Shown piece after piece: positions 34,268 to 43,022 of a DNA stretch of 64,000 bases. Source of the DNA: Dictyobacter aurantiacus. Its GTDB lineage: Bacteria > Chloroflexota > Ktedonobacteria > Ktedonobacterales > Ktedonobacteraceae. Every line of letters starts with the position of its first letter. Positions within the stretch are counted from its first letter, which is position 1. The position numbers were made by a program, and so were the translations under genes. Below the pieces are notes generated by a model. The model ran no database searches and was not told where the DNA came from. It saw nothing but the letters and a program-made list of their open reading frames with translations. The stretch is from NCBI RefSeq assembly GCF_003967515.1, contig NZ_BIFQ01000001.1:744001-808000 (forward strand). The letters run 5' to 3'.

Positions 34268-35440
34268 TCAGGCATGTTTTTTAACGAAGCGCTCAATACG
34301 CACCAGAGCCTCTTCTAGTTTCTCGTAGGCTGTGCAATAGGTCGCGCGCACATAATTCTGACCGGCCGCTCCAAACGAGCTCCCGGGCACCACGGCTACC
34401 TCTTCTTCAAAGAGCAGTTTTTCCGCGAACTCTTCATCATTCATTCCCGTATTACCGATATAGGGGAAGGCATAGAAGGCGCCTCGCGGCTCACAGGCTG
34501 GCAGTCCAATGCGATTTAAACCATCAACAAACATACGGCCGCGGCGCGCATAGTCGGCATACATGCGCTGTACGTCGGGCTCTCCATGGCGCAGAGCCTG
34601 TAGAGCCGCTTCCTGTGCGGCCGTACCCGCGCACATAATCGTATATTGGTGCACCTTGAGCATCGCGCTCAGGATCTCCGCTGGCGCCAGCACATATCCC
34701 ACTCGCCAGCCAGTCATAGCATAAGCCTTGGAAAAGCCATTCAGGATAACGGTACGCTCTTGCATCTGCGGCATATTGGCGATACTGACATATTCAGTGC
34801 CATACACCAGGCGGCTATAGACCTCATCACTGGCGACAATCAGATCGTGCTCTACCGCCAGTCTGGCGATCCCTTCCAGTTCTTCCCGTGGAATAACCGC
34901 CCCGGTCGGATTATTCGGGTTTCCCAGCAGGATCATTTTGGTGCGCGGCGTAATGGCGGCCTCGATCTCGGCGGCGCGTACCCCGAAGTTATACTGCGCG
35001 TACGTAGGCACAGGAACGGGCACGCCACCGGCAAAGATGATATCAGCCTCGTAAGCAACATAGCCTGGATCAGGTGAGATAACCTCATCACCTGGATCAA
35101 GGATGGTGCGCATAACCAGGTCAACGCCTTCACTCACGCCAACGGTCACCAGGATCTGAGAAATAGGATCGTAGGTCAAGCCATAGTGCCGCTGCACCGT
35201 GCTGGCGATCTCTTCACGCAGTTCGACGGTCCCGGAATTCGATGTATAGCGTGTACGCCCTTGCTGTATAGACTCGATGCCGGCCTGGCGAATATGCTCA
35301 GGTGTCACAAAATCTGGCTCGCCAACACCTAACGAGATCACATTGGGCATGGTGTTGATGATATCAAAAAATTTACGGATGCCCGATGGCTTTACCTGAC
35401 GTACCCGCTGAGATATAATTTCTCGCTTGAGCGTATCCAT
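34268..35440 (-). CDS. Class I/II pyridoxal-phosphate aminotransferase (aspartate aminotransferase-like)
   Basis: 390 residues, fold type I. SLGVGEPDFVTPEHIR, YTSNSGTVELREEIA, PGYVAYEADIIFAGG, LGNPNNPTGAVIPREEL (Asn-Pro pair), DEVYSRLVYG, the PLP lysine in NGFSKAYAMTGWRVGY, and the substrate arginine near VRATYC. Members of this subgroup include aspartate, aromatic and N-acetyl-diaminopimelate aminotransferases; the exact amino donor cannot be fixed from sequence. Monocistronic. Confidence 0.9.
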   Translation of the reverse strand: MDTLKREIISQRVRQVKPSGIRKFFDIINTMPNVISLGVGEPDFVTPEHIRQAGIESIQQGRTRYTSNSGTVELREEIASTVQRHYGLTYDPISQILVTVGVSEGVDLVMRTILDPGDEVISPDPGYVAYEADIIFAGGVPVPVPTYAQYNFGVRAAEIEAAITPRTKMILLGNPNNPTGAVIPREELEGIARLAVEHDLIVASDEVYSRLVYGTEYVSIANMPQMQERTVILNGFSKAYAMTGWRVGYVLAPAEILSAMLKVHQYTIMCAGTAAQEAALQALRHGEPDVQRMYADYARRGRMFVDGLNRIGLPACEPRGAFYAFPYIGNTGMNDEEFAEKLLFEEEVAVVPGSSFGAAGQNYVRATYCTAYEKLEEALVRIERFVKKHA

Positions 35441-35611
35441 TGTTAATATGTTACCCCTTCTTTCGAGTTAGAACGTTAAAACATCCAATCAACAACCATA
35501 CAACTTCTGGTAGGGGATCATGCAATGACAGTAAACTACATACATGCCCATCCACCGCTACCCTCAACATTCCTCTTCTCATGGTAACATAAACTCTGTG
35601 AATGACACAAT

Positions 35612-35648
35612 AATGAGGTGACCCTCCTCGTCAGGGGGTCACCTCATT
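35612..35648. repeat. Hairpin next to the flanked element
   Basis: AATGAGGTGACCC (35612-35624) pairs perfectly with 35636-35648 around 11 bases, followed on the plus strand by GCATTCTCTTTT. Stands 34 bases from the left flank of the next element, as a similar hairpin does at 39426. Confidence 0.6.
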
Positions 35649-35681
35649 GCATTCTCTTTTATGGCGAGCATGGGCGTCCCT

Positions 35682-35880
35682 CTTTCGGGCGTCCGCATAC
35701 GCGGCCGTATTAATTTTATTTATTGGGGCGATAGTGCTAAAGAGGTGCGCTGAACGCACCTCTTTAGCACTATCGCCCCAATAAATAAAATTGTTTGAGC
35801 ACCGTAGGTGCGTAGCGTGTAGGCGCTGGGCTTGCCCCAGCTTTTACCCTCTGGCGGATCAAGGGCCGCGGGCACGAATC
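35682..35880 (+). repeat. Flanked long-hairpin element
   Basis: Left flank GCGTCCGCATACGCGGCCG, central hairpin with 38-bp perfect arms (35712-35749 and 35755-35792, loop CTGAA), right flank GAGCACCGTAGGTGCGTAG (35797 on) followed by hairpin GCTGGGCTTGCCCCAGC and a stretch ending GGGCACGAATCC. Over 100 bases of the right side align with the copy at 39.6 kb, while the hairpins share only the GGTGC tip. It lies downstream of the cysteine desulfurase stop on the minus strand. Confidence 0.8.
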
Positions 35881-35897
35881 CTCTAGCTTGATATGAA

Positions 35898-37052
35898 TTA
35901 GATGCCGAGCCCGCGCAAGCGCTCGATGATGCCAGGCAGGGCATCAATAACAGTCTCAATCTCTTCTTCGGTGTTGCGCTTGCCCAGCGTCAGGCGCAGA
36001 CTACCGTGGGACCATTCGGGAGGAAGACCCATGGCCACCAGGACGTGCGAGGGATCAACGGAACCCGAGGTACAGGCCGAGCCTGTTGAGGCAGCTACTC
36101 CTAACAAGTCTAGATTTAAAAGGATGGATTCGCCTTCAACGCCTTCAAAGGCAAAACTGGCATTATTAGGCAGACGCCGGGTGGGATGTCCAGTGAGCCG
36201 GCTACGAGGGATTCGCAGGATGCCCTCGATCAGGCGATCGCGTAGAGCCTGGATGCGGGGCGTTACCTGGGGTAGTTCGGCGTACGCCAGTTCCAGGGCC
36301 GTCGCAGCCCCCACAATGCCCGCTACATTTTCTGTGCCAGCGCGCCGTCCTCGTTCCTGCGAGCCACCCTGCATCTGCGGAAGAATGCGCATGCCCTGGC
36401 GTGTATACAGGATACCGACGCCCTTGGGACCATAAAACTTGTGCGCCGACAGGGATAACATGTCCGCCTTGAGCTCCTGAACATCAATCGGCAAGGCGCC
36501 ACCCGCCTGCACGGCATCTACATGGAAAGGAACCTTACGGGCGCGGCAGATACGGCCGATTTCAGCGATGGGCTCGATGGTCCCTACTTCATTGTTGGCA
36601 TACATAACAGAAACAAGACATGTCTGATCGGTAATCGAGCGCTCAACATCATCCGGATTGACCATACCATACTCGTCCACAGGCAGATAGGTGATGGTAA
36701 AGCCAAAGCGTTCCAGATACTGGCAGGTGTGCAGCACCGCGTGGTGTTCGATCGGCGTGGTGATAATATGCTTACCCTTCTTTTGCTGCGCAGCAAATGC
36801 CATCCCTTTAATAGCAAGATTATCACTTTCCGTGCCACAGCCTACAAAGGCAATTTCAGAGGGGCGAGCATGCAAAAGCTCGGCTACCTGCTCACGCGAG
36901 TGGTCGATCGCCTGCATGGCGTGACGTCCAAGCGTATAGATACTGCTGGCGTTGCCATACTCAGTGGTAAAGTAGGGCAACATAGCATCAAGGATACGTG
37001 GATCTAGCGCGGTTGTAGCTGCGTGATCGAGATAGATAATGCGCTCTGACAT
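35898..37052 (-). CDS. Cysteine desulfurase, NifS/IscS family
   Basis: Removes sulfur from cysteine as a persulfide for Fe-S clusters or thio-cofactors. 384 residues: IYLDHAATTALDPRIL, GCGTESDNLAIKG, EHHAVLHTCQYLE, VSVMYANNEVGTIEPI, FHVDAVQAGG, the PLP lysine in LSLSAHKFYGPKGVGI (about 205), and the catalytic cysteine loop STGSACTSGSVDPSHVL (about 327). The longer loop places it in group I (NifS/IscS). It could supply sulfur to LarE-type or tRNA thiolation enzymes nearby (37225), which is inference. Confidence 0.93.
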   Translation of the reverse strand: MSERIIYLDHAATTALDPRILDAMLPYFTTEYGNASSIYTLGRHAMQAIDHSREQVAELLHARPSEIAFVGCGTESDNLAIKGMAFAAQQKKGKHIITTPIEHHAVLHTCQYLERFGFTITYLPVDEYGMVNPDDVERSITDQTCLVSVMYANNEVGTIEPIAEIGRICRARKVPFHVDAVQAGGALPIDVQELKADMLSLSAHKFYGPKGVGILYTRQGMRILPQMQGGSQERGRRAGTENVAGIVGAATALELAYAELPQVTPRIQALRDRLIEGILRIPRSRLTGHPTRRLPNNASFAFEGVEGESILLNLDLLGVAASTGSACTSGSVDPSHVLVAMGLPPEWSHGSLRLTLGKRNTEEEIETVIDALPGIIERLRGLGI

Positions 37053-37224
37053 GGTATCTTTTTCCTGTTATCCAGCTGTTAGCAAGATATGCTTCTATCA
37101 TTTAACGAGTATTTGTGTTCTTATTCAACACATAAATTATATCACAGAGGGTACTGAGCAGGCCGGCTGGCGCGCTGGAAACGCGTCATCTGATACAGCC
37201 ATGCCCATCCTGCATCTGTAGTGA

Positions 37225-38109
37225 TCAGGCGTCGGCCGGCTTCTTTTTCTTTTTAAAGAATGTCTCGTTCATGCTGCCAGTACGATAACCCAGTAGATCC
37301 ATCGTTACATAGGTGTACCCAATTTTGCGCAGGCCATCGGTGACCTTGAGGCTCATTTCAGGTTCCACCAACAGAGGAATCTCTGAGCGCTCTACCTCGA
37401 TGCGGGCAATCTTATCGTGATGGCGCACACGCAGTTGATGGAAACCCAGTTCATGCAAGAACTTTTCCGCCTTATATACCATCTGCAGCGATGCCACATC
37501 TACCTTGCTGCCGTAGGGAATACGAGAAGAAAAGCAAGCCATGGCTGGTTTATCCCAGACCGGCATGCCAAGCAGGCGAGCAACGGCACGGATTTCTTTC
37601 TTCCCCATCTCCGCTTCCTTCAATGGTCCGCGCACCTTAAACTCACGAGCCGCGCGCTGCCCCGGTCGAAAATCACCATCATCGTCTTTATTGACACCAT
37701 AGGCGATATGCGCCAGCTGGTGCTCTTTAGCCAGTGGTTCTAGATTGGTGAAGAGCTCGGTCTTACAGAAGTAGCAGCGATTAACATCGTTTTTGACGTA
37801 GCGCTCATCTTCTAATTCATGGGTCTCCAGCGTGATCAAAGGCAACTGCAGCTGACGCGCAACAGTGATGGCCTCCTCCGTTTCCTCAGAGGCATAGGCC
37901 GGCGAAGAGGCAATGGCCCCCATAGCCCGATCGCCAAGCACATCATGGGCCACTTTGAGCAGGAGCGCGCTATCTACTCCACCCGAATAGGCGACCAGCA
38001 CCGAGCCCATCTCGCGTAGAATCGCCTGTAGGTGCTCGTATTTTGCTTGCGTCTCGGCATCCAACGCTACAACATTTTTGTCTTCATGTATCTGGGAGGT
38101 ATTTACCAT
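37225..38109 (-). CDS. larE: LarE-type ATP-dependent sulfur transferase
   Basis: 294 residues of the PP-loop superfamily. SGGVDS (42-47) binds ATP. EETEEAITVARQL, HELEDERYVKNDVNRCYFCKTELF and DKPAMACFSSRIPYG are LarE-like. Cysteines at about 112, 115 and 192 recall the three-cysteine LarE variants, which may hold an Fe-S cluster rather than sacrifice a single cysteine. LarE inserts sulfur into the nickel-pincer cofactor made with LarB and LarC; neither is present here, nor a lactate racemase. The Lys-rich C-terminal tail is unusual. Confidence 0.85.
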   Translation of the reverse strand: MVNTSQIHEDKNVVALDAETQAKYEHLQAILREMGSVLVAYSGGVDSALLLKVAHDVLGDRAMGAIASSPAYASEETEEAITVARQLQLPLITLETHELEDERYVKNDVNRCYFCKTELFTNLEPLAKEHQLAHIAYGVNKDDDGDFRPGQRAAREFKVRGPLKEAEMGKKEIRAVARLLGMPVWDKPAMACFSSRIPYGSKVDVASLQMVYKAEKFLHELGFHQLRVRHHDKIARIEVERSEIPLLVEPEMSLKVTDGLRKIGYTYVTMDLLGYRTGSMNETFFKKKKKPADA

Positions 38110-38401
38110 TTAAAACTCCTGAACGCATACAGTCTACGGCCAACGTAACTGCAGTCTGGAAGAGGGTGGTTTCAGCCACATAATTCTGCAAGAAATAGCC
38201 ATCCACGTCATTGTCAGGGTGACTAGCCGTTATTATATCATCAAAAAACCGCGTGAAGACTCATCTGCCTGCAAAGCAGCGGAAGAAATGTATCAATAAT
38301 CTTCTTCTTTCCAGCTTTGAGTGCGTAAAATACAAGTGTACAAACAATCAGCCATCCAACATTATGTCAAACATTCCATCACCCAAAGAAAAGAGTGCCT
38401 G

Positions 38402-39043
38402 ATGTCAACATTAGATTCGGTCGCCGCCTTAATCCTGGCGGCTGGCAGTTCGAGCCGCATGTCACATGGCCACCACAAGTTGCTCCTACCGCTTGGTGAG
38501 CGGCCGGTGCTCTCCCATGTGGTTGAGGCGGCCCTGCAATCTCAAGCCACCCCGGTGCTTGTTGTGCTGGGACACCAATCTGTCCAGGTTTCCGCCGCGA
38601 TCTCTAGGTATATGAACCATAACAAATTACACGTCCAGGAAAATCCCGATTATCGCTCTGGAATGAGCACATCTCTGCGGACAGGCATCCAGACGCTTAC
38701 TCGCTACCCTGACTGCTTGGCAGTCCTGGTGCTGCTGGGCGATCAGCCTTTTGTCAGCGCGCAACTGATTGATCGCCTCCTCGCGGCCAGGCAGCAGAGC
38801 GGGAAACGCATCATCGCTCCGTGCTATCATGGAAAGCGTGGCAATCCCGTTCTCTTTGATGCCAGCTTATTTTCAGAACTGGCCACCGTTAGTGGAGATG
38901 AAGGGGGGCGCAGCGTGATCGCTCGCCATGCCGATGAAGTGGAGCAGGTCGAGCTAAGCGACGCTGTGGCCCAGCATGATGTTGATACCTGGGAAGCCTA
39001 TCAGATGGCGCTTACCATCTGGCAGAACCAGAAAATCACCTAA
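38402..39043 (+). CDS. MocA-like nucleotidyltransferase (molybdenum cofactor cytidylyltransferase family)
   Basis: 213 residues, one GT-A nucleotidyltransferase domain: ALILAAGSSSRMSHGHHKLLLPLGERPVL (split: ALILAAGSSSRM, HKLLLPLGE), VLVLLGDQPFVSAQLIDRLL, PCYHGKRGNPVLFDASLF, GDEGGRSVI. This matches MocA/NTP_transf_3 proteins that attach CMP to molybdopterin. No other molybdenum cofactor or xanthine-dehydrogenase gene is present. ATG at 38402 chosen; the upstream frame is not family-like. 12 bases before the TPR gene, probably co-transcribed. Confidence 0.85.
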   Translation: MSTLDSVAALILAAGSSSRMSHGHHKLLLPLGERPVLSHVVEAALQSQATPVLVVLGHQSVQVSAAISRYMNHNKLHVQENPDYRSGMSTSLRTGIQTLTRYPDCLAVLVLLGDQPFVSAQLIDRLLAARQQSGKRIIAPCYHGKRGNPVLFDASLFSELATVSGDEGGRSVIARHADEVEQVELSDAVAQHDVDTWEAYQMALTIWQNQKIT

Positions 39044-39055
39044 AAGGACAAGATA

Positions 39056-39433
39056 ATGGAGATATCAGAAGCACAGAAAAAACAGGCCCTGTTCTGGCTT
39101 GACTACAGTCAGCAGCTTTCCAATTCGATCCGATACGCGGAGGCGCTGACAGCGGCCCAACGCTCGGTCAGGCTGGATGCCAGCAACGCCGACGCCTGGT
39201 ATGCCCGCGGCACCTGCCAGGCCATGCTCGCCCACTATGAGGAGGCGCTGTCCGATTTCGAGCAGGCCATACAGCTGAATCCACGCCATGTGGAGGCCTG
39301 GGATGGTAAAGCCTGGGTGGAAGGGATTCTCGGGCATAAAGAAGCGGCCCTAGCAGCGGTAAACAAGGCGCTGGAGATTGAACCGGATTACCGCGAGGCC
39401 AGGCAACGCAAAAAAAGACTGGAGGCCCTGTAA
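39056..39433 (+). CDS. Small tetratricopeptide-repeat protein
   Basis: 125 residues, about three TPR units: YAEALTAAQRSVRLDASNADAWYARG, YEEALSDFEQAIQLNPRHVEAWDGKA and KEAALAAVNKALEIEPDYREA (each a helix pair with the usual W/L/G/Y/A/P pattern). Probably a protein-interaction module; no enzyme domain. Its stop codon lies inside the hairpin at 39426-39472. Confidence 0.88.
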   Translation: MEISEAQKKQALFWLDYSQQLSNSIRYAEALTAAQRSVRLDASNADAWYARGTCQAMLAHYEEALSDFEQAIQLNPRHVEAWDGKAWVEGILGHKEAALAAVNKALEIEPDYREARQRKKRLEAL

Positions 39434-39472
39434 GGGCGATGCCACCCGGCTGGTGGTATCACCCTTACAGGG
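39426..39472. repeat. Hairpin overlapping the TPR stop codon
   Basis: 21-base arms (39426-39446, 39452-39472) pair with two G-U positions around a 5-base loop. It precedes the left flank of the next element by about 20 bases. Confidence 0.65.
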
Positions 39473-39492
39473 GGAGTTGATCGCCCCCGCTC

Positions 39493-39700
39493 GGGCGTCC
39501 GCATACGCGGCCGCCTTTGTTTTTTGTGGAAGTTGGTACAACAGCTGGGATGGGTGCAGCCGCACCCATCCCAGCTGTTGTACCAACTTCCACAAAACAA
39601 TTGAGCGCCGTAGGTGCGTAGCGTGTAGGTGCTGGGCTTGCCCCAGCTTTACCGCCTGGCGGAGCAGAGGCCACAGGCACACAACTCCAGCTTTTTGATT
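39493..39700 (+). repeat. Flanked long-hairpin element
   Basis: Left flank GGGCGTCCGCATACGCGGCC, hairpin with 36-bp perfect core arms (39522-39557 and 39562-39597, loop AGCC), right flank GAGCGCCGTAGGTGCGTAG (39603 on), hairpin GCTGGGCTTGCCCCAGC and a further conserved stretch. The T run on the left arm is two longer than the A run on the right, as in the copy at 24.5 kb. It lies between the convergent TPR and PAP2 genes. Confidence 0.8.
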
Positions 39701-39721
39701 TTTTCTAAGCACGGGCAGTTG

Positions 39722-40600
39722 TTATCTGCGGGATAAGCCTATGGCCGCATCTCGGCCTGGATGGCGTTCAGGAGATATGGGAGTGACCTGAGGGGCGCGC
39801 CCTTTTTCGGTCAGAATCAGCAGGCCGATCCCGCAGCATGCAAGGGTGATGCCGAGTAGATAGCCAGCGATGGTATCGGTAATAAAATGCACCCCGATAT
39901 AAAACTGCATAAAACCACCCAGAAACGAACCAATGGTGAAGATAAACGCCAGAATTTTCCCTAAAAAGCGCGGTCGCAGATAGCGAGCCGTGATCCAGGC
40001 CAGCATTAATCCTGCCAGGCACCAGCGGGTCGCATGCCCTCCTGGATAGCTGCTCTCACTATCGTCCATCACCGAACCAATCGGCATCTGTGCTACGTCG
40101 TGCGCCCAGCTTACCTGTTTGCGGGGAGGATCTGGTACCTGCCCCAGCAGTCCCAATCCGGCGGCAACCTGCACCGAAGCAGGTTGGCCATCCATCTGTG
40201 GACAGGTCAATACAGTCATGCCCGAACGCAGGGTGCGGGGCATCGGCTGGTCAAACGCCATCTTTCCTCCAAGTTCGAACGCCACACTCACACCCAGAAG
40301 CAGCAAGAAATAGATCAGTACCCGCTTTTTATGTCCGGCCAGCATACATAACACACCTAATATTAACAGGACGGCAGCGGTAACCTGGGCCTCCCCCAGG
40401 TGACGCCATTCATAGAAGGAACAATCCAGTCGCGTGATAGGGCGCCAGAGCAGCCAATGTTCAATTGCCAGCGTCGATTGACTCAACACACCACTGGCAT
40501 ACACAGCCGTATAGATCAAAAAAACGATCCCCGCACCAATAGCCGCCATAAACCATGGAAACGCAGAAGCTTTTTTTTGAGAAGGTACACGTCTCTGCAT
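39722..40600 (-). CDS. PAP2-family membrane phosphatase
   Basis: 292 residues, about six membrane helices. The three acid-phosphatase motifs are recognisable though divergent: KMAFDQPMPR (motif 1), YPGGHATR (motif 2) and FYIGVHFITD (motif 3, His and Asp). An extra 60-residue loop between motifs 1 and 2 (TVLTCPQMDG .. MDDSESS) is probably outside the membrane. Likely dephosphorylates lipid phosphates such as undecaprenyl pyrophosphate or phosphatidate. Single gene. Confidence 0.85.
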   Translation of the reverse strand: MQRRVPSQKKASAFPWFMAAIGAGIVFLIYTAVYASGVLSQSTLAIEHWLLWRPITRLDCSFYEWRHLGEAQVTAAVLLILGVLCMLAGHKKRVLIYFLLLLGVSVAFELGGKMAFDQPMPRTLRSGMTVLTCPQMDGQPASVQVAAGLGLLGQVPDPPRKQVSWAHDVAQMPIGSVMDDSESSYPGGHATRWCLAGLMLAWITARYLRPRFLGKILAFIFTIGSFLGGFMQFYIGVHFITDTIAGYLLGITLACCGIGLLILTEKGRAPQVTPISPERHPGRDAAIGLSRR

Positions 40601-40723
40601 CAGTCAAATTTCCTATCATCAATCACATAAGCATCAATGTTTATCATATATCAGCATATTTACAAAAATTGTAGTGATTTTGTTGATGAATGGCAAGATT
40701 ATTAGGCATTTTAGGCAAAAAGG

Positions 40724-40794
40724 AAGAGAATAAGCTGGTTGTGGCGTCTCAGGGGCTAATCGCCCCTGAGACGCCACAACCAGCTTATTCTCTT
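40724..40794. repeat. Long perfect hairpin, 33-bp arms
   Basis: 40724-40756 pairs perfectly with 40762-40794 around TAATC, ending 9 bases past the stop of the AI-2E-type transporter (minus). The tip GGGGCTAATCGCCCC nearly equals that of the short hairpin at 1783-1809. No T tract and none of the conserved flanks. Confidence 0.85.
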
Positions 40795-40803
40795 CTTGAG
40801 ACT

Positions 40804-42177
40804 TTATTTGTTGTCGTCGGATGCGGAGACAGGTTGCTCAGGGGCTGCCCTCTCCCGGTCTGCCTGCGTTGGTCCGCTTTCATCAGCGATGGCTTGTTCA
40901 CGATTTTTATCAGGCGGTGAAACCGAGATGATATTGTTGCGCGGCAACGCACCGGTAGCGACTGGCGTGCGTCGACGCAGCATGCCAGTGACTGATCCCG
41001 GCGCTTGCTGCTGCCTGGACTTCCCTGAGGACGGGGAGGGTCGCTTTAGCGTCCAGGGCGCCCGCTTGCGGGCCAGGATCTGATCCGCGGTCTCGCCTCT
41101 AGCCGAACGATAAAGACTGGCGACAACTACCCATGCAGCGGCCACAATAGGGGTCGCAACCAGAGCACCAATGGCGCCACCAAAGGGTCCATACGAGGCG
41201 CCGAATAATTGAGCAAAAACGACCAGAGACATAATCGAGACAACGGGGTGCAGACCAACGGCATGGCCAACGATACGCGGTCCCAGGATATTGCTTTCAA
41301 GAATCTGAATAACGATAAAAGCGACCACCACAATCAGGGTACGTGGAAAAGGATCGGGCAGCAACAGCGAAACCACGATTGGTGAAATCGAAGCCAGACC
41401 GGGTCCGACCATAGGGATCGTTTCAAATAAGAAACCCAGCACGCCAAAGATGACCGCGAACTGCCCCAATCCGGTCATCCAGCAAACAAGAGCAACCGCG
41501 ACCCCAATGATCAAAGCCAGCGTCAATTGTCCACGAATATAGTTTCCAACCACTCGTGTCAGCGCATCCTCAAACAGTAGCGCAGTCGGGAGAGAGCGTT
41601 TGGGCATCACACTCATGATGCTATTGCGAATCCGTTTGCCATCCAGGGTCAGGTAGAAGCTCACCATTAAAACAATCAAAAAATTCAAGAATGTATTGGT
41701 TAAAACAAAAATGATATTAATGGTGTTGGTGACCGCGGCATTGGCGAAACTGGTGACCTGAGAATTCAACTGGCCCAGCATCTCATCAATGCGCGCCTGT
41801 GGGATACCCGCCTGCTTATTCAGGAAGCTCAAAAAGTTACTGAAGGTTTGCGGAATATGCTGGGTGAAGCTTACGATGGTGTCGGAAAAGATCGTGACCT
41901 GATTAACAAACGAGGTTACTAGAATATAAGAAAAAAGTCCAAGGAGCACCAGTACACACACATAGGAAACGATGGTCGCGAACAGTCGGGGCAATCCTCT
42001 ACGTTCCAAAACATTGGCCATAGGCGTAATCAGGAATGCGACCGTCATTGACAATAATAATAGGAAGACTGCATCGATAAACTGATTGACGAGATTCCAG
42101 GCTGTCCATATGATCAATCCCATACAGATGATGCAGATCAAGATATCTCGCCGTTGTTGCCAATTTATTTGGCCCAT
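40804..42177 (-). CDS. AI-2E family transporter (PerM-like permease)
   Basis: 457 residues. About seven to eight membrane helices in the pattern of the family: two near the N-terminus (AWNLVNQFIDAVFLLLLSMTVAFLITPMANVLERRGLPRLFAT in parts), a large amphipathic extracytoplasmic region (about 95-170), and a C-terminal bundle with NYIRGQLTLALIIGVAVALVCWMTGL, FGVLGFLFETIPMVGPGLASISPIVVSLL and GPRIVGHAVGLHPVVSI. The last 100 residues are charged, Pro/Gln-rich and cytoplasmic. The substrate is unknown; the family name reflects autoinducer-2 export in one member. Confidence 0.85.
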   Translation of the reverse strand: MGQINWQQRRDILICIICMGLIIWTAWNLVNQFIDAVFLLLLSMTVAFLITPMANVLERRGLPRLFATIVSYVCVLVLLGLFSYILVTSFVNQVTIFSDTIVSFTQHIPQTFSNFLSFLNKQAGIPQARIDEMLGQLNSQVTSFANAAVTNTINIIFVLTNTFLNFLIVLMVSFYLTLDGKRIRNSIMSVMPKRSLPTALLFEDALTRVVGNYIRGQLTLALIIGVAVALVCWMTGLGQFAVIFGVLGFLFETIPMVGPGLASISPIVVSLLLPDPFPRTLIVVVAFIVIQILESNILGPRIVGHAVGLHPVVSIMSLVVFAQLFGASYGPFGGAIGALVATPIVAAAWVVVASLYRSARGETADQILARKRAPWTLKRPSPSSGKSRQQQAPGSVTGMLRRRTPVATGALPRNNIISVSPPDKNREQAIADESGPTQADRERAAPEQPVSASDDNK

Positions 42178-42304
42178 GCTTTTTATCCTTCTCGCTCAAT
42201 AATACCGGGAGAAAAAGTCAGTATCTTTGATAAACCTAAAATTTGTAACCCTTTCTCTAAGGGTAATACGATCCAGTGCGTAAGATTGCTGCAATGTTGT
42301 TGAG

Positions 42305-42964
42305 CTAAATAGCGCCCTGGCTCTGATTGAGGCGAGGCCTTATAAGCTCCACAATATGCTGATGGATGCGTTCAACAGATTGGGTAGCGTCGATAACTTT
42401 GATACGTTGAGGTTCAGCCTGCGCAAGAGCCAGAAAAGCCTGGCGCAAACGGGTATGGAATTGTTCCGAGGCACGATCAAAGCGGCTCTGCTCCTGACGG
42501 CCGCTATCTAAGGCGCTGGTACGTTTATGCACCAGGGCCGGATCGAGATCAAGAAAGATGGTAAGATCAGGTGCATGCCCCTGCGTGGCGATACGAGAAA
42601 GTTGAGTGATCAGGTCGGTTCCCAGACCCTGCGCGGCTCCCTGATAGGCAATGCTCGAATCAAAACAGCGATCCGATAGCACAACCTTGCCCTCTGCCAG
42701 CGCGGGCAGGATGCGAGTCTGGAAATGCTGCGCCCTGTCCGCCTGGAAGAGAAAAGCCTCGGCCAGCGGCGTAATCGTCAATTCGGGCTGCTGGAAGAGC
42801 AGGCGCCGGATCTCTACTCCCAGAGGTGTACCGCCGGGCTCACAGGTACGTATATATTCCATCCCCTGTCGCTGCAACCAGCCTGCCAGTAGTTCCATCT
42901 GGGTCGTCTTGCCAGCGCCATCCAGACCCTCGAACGAGATAAAATATCCCTGGCCCATGCTCAA
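42305..42964 (-). CDS. tmk: Thymidylate kinase
   Basis: Phosphorylates dTMP to dTDP. 219 residues: P-loop FEGLDGAGKTTQ (9-20), TCEPGGTPLG (DRX-like and substrate region), FLFQADRAQHF, SDRCFDSSIAYQGAAQGLG, and LDLDPALVHKR. Pairs functionally with dCTP deaminase 58 bases upstream on the same strand (43023), so the two probably form a thymidylate-supply operon. Confidence 0.95.
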   Translation of the reverse strand: MSMGQGYFISFEGLDGAGKTTQMELLAGWLQRQGMEYIRTCEPGGTPLGVEIRRLLFQQPELTITPLAEAFLFQADRAQHFQTRILPALAEGKVVLSDRCFDSSIAYQGAAQGLGTDLITQLSRIATQGHAPDLTIFLDLDPALVHKRTSALDSGRQEQSRFDRASEQFHTRLRQAFLALAQAEPQRIKVIDATQSVERIHQHIVELIRPRLNQSQGAI

Positions 42965-43022
42965 AATCTACCTTCCTGCTACATTCCAGATATACATTCC
43001 AACTCACATCCACCAGCACGAG

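Noticed and set aside
13363..39700. CRISPR array or integron attC sites as explanation of the palindromic elements
   Set aside because: Copies are kilobases apart, not regularly spaced, have no spacers, no adjacent integrase or cas genes, and lack attC core sites.
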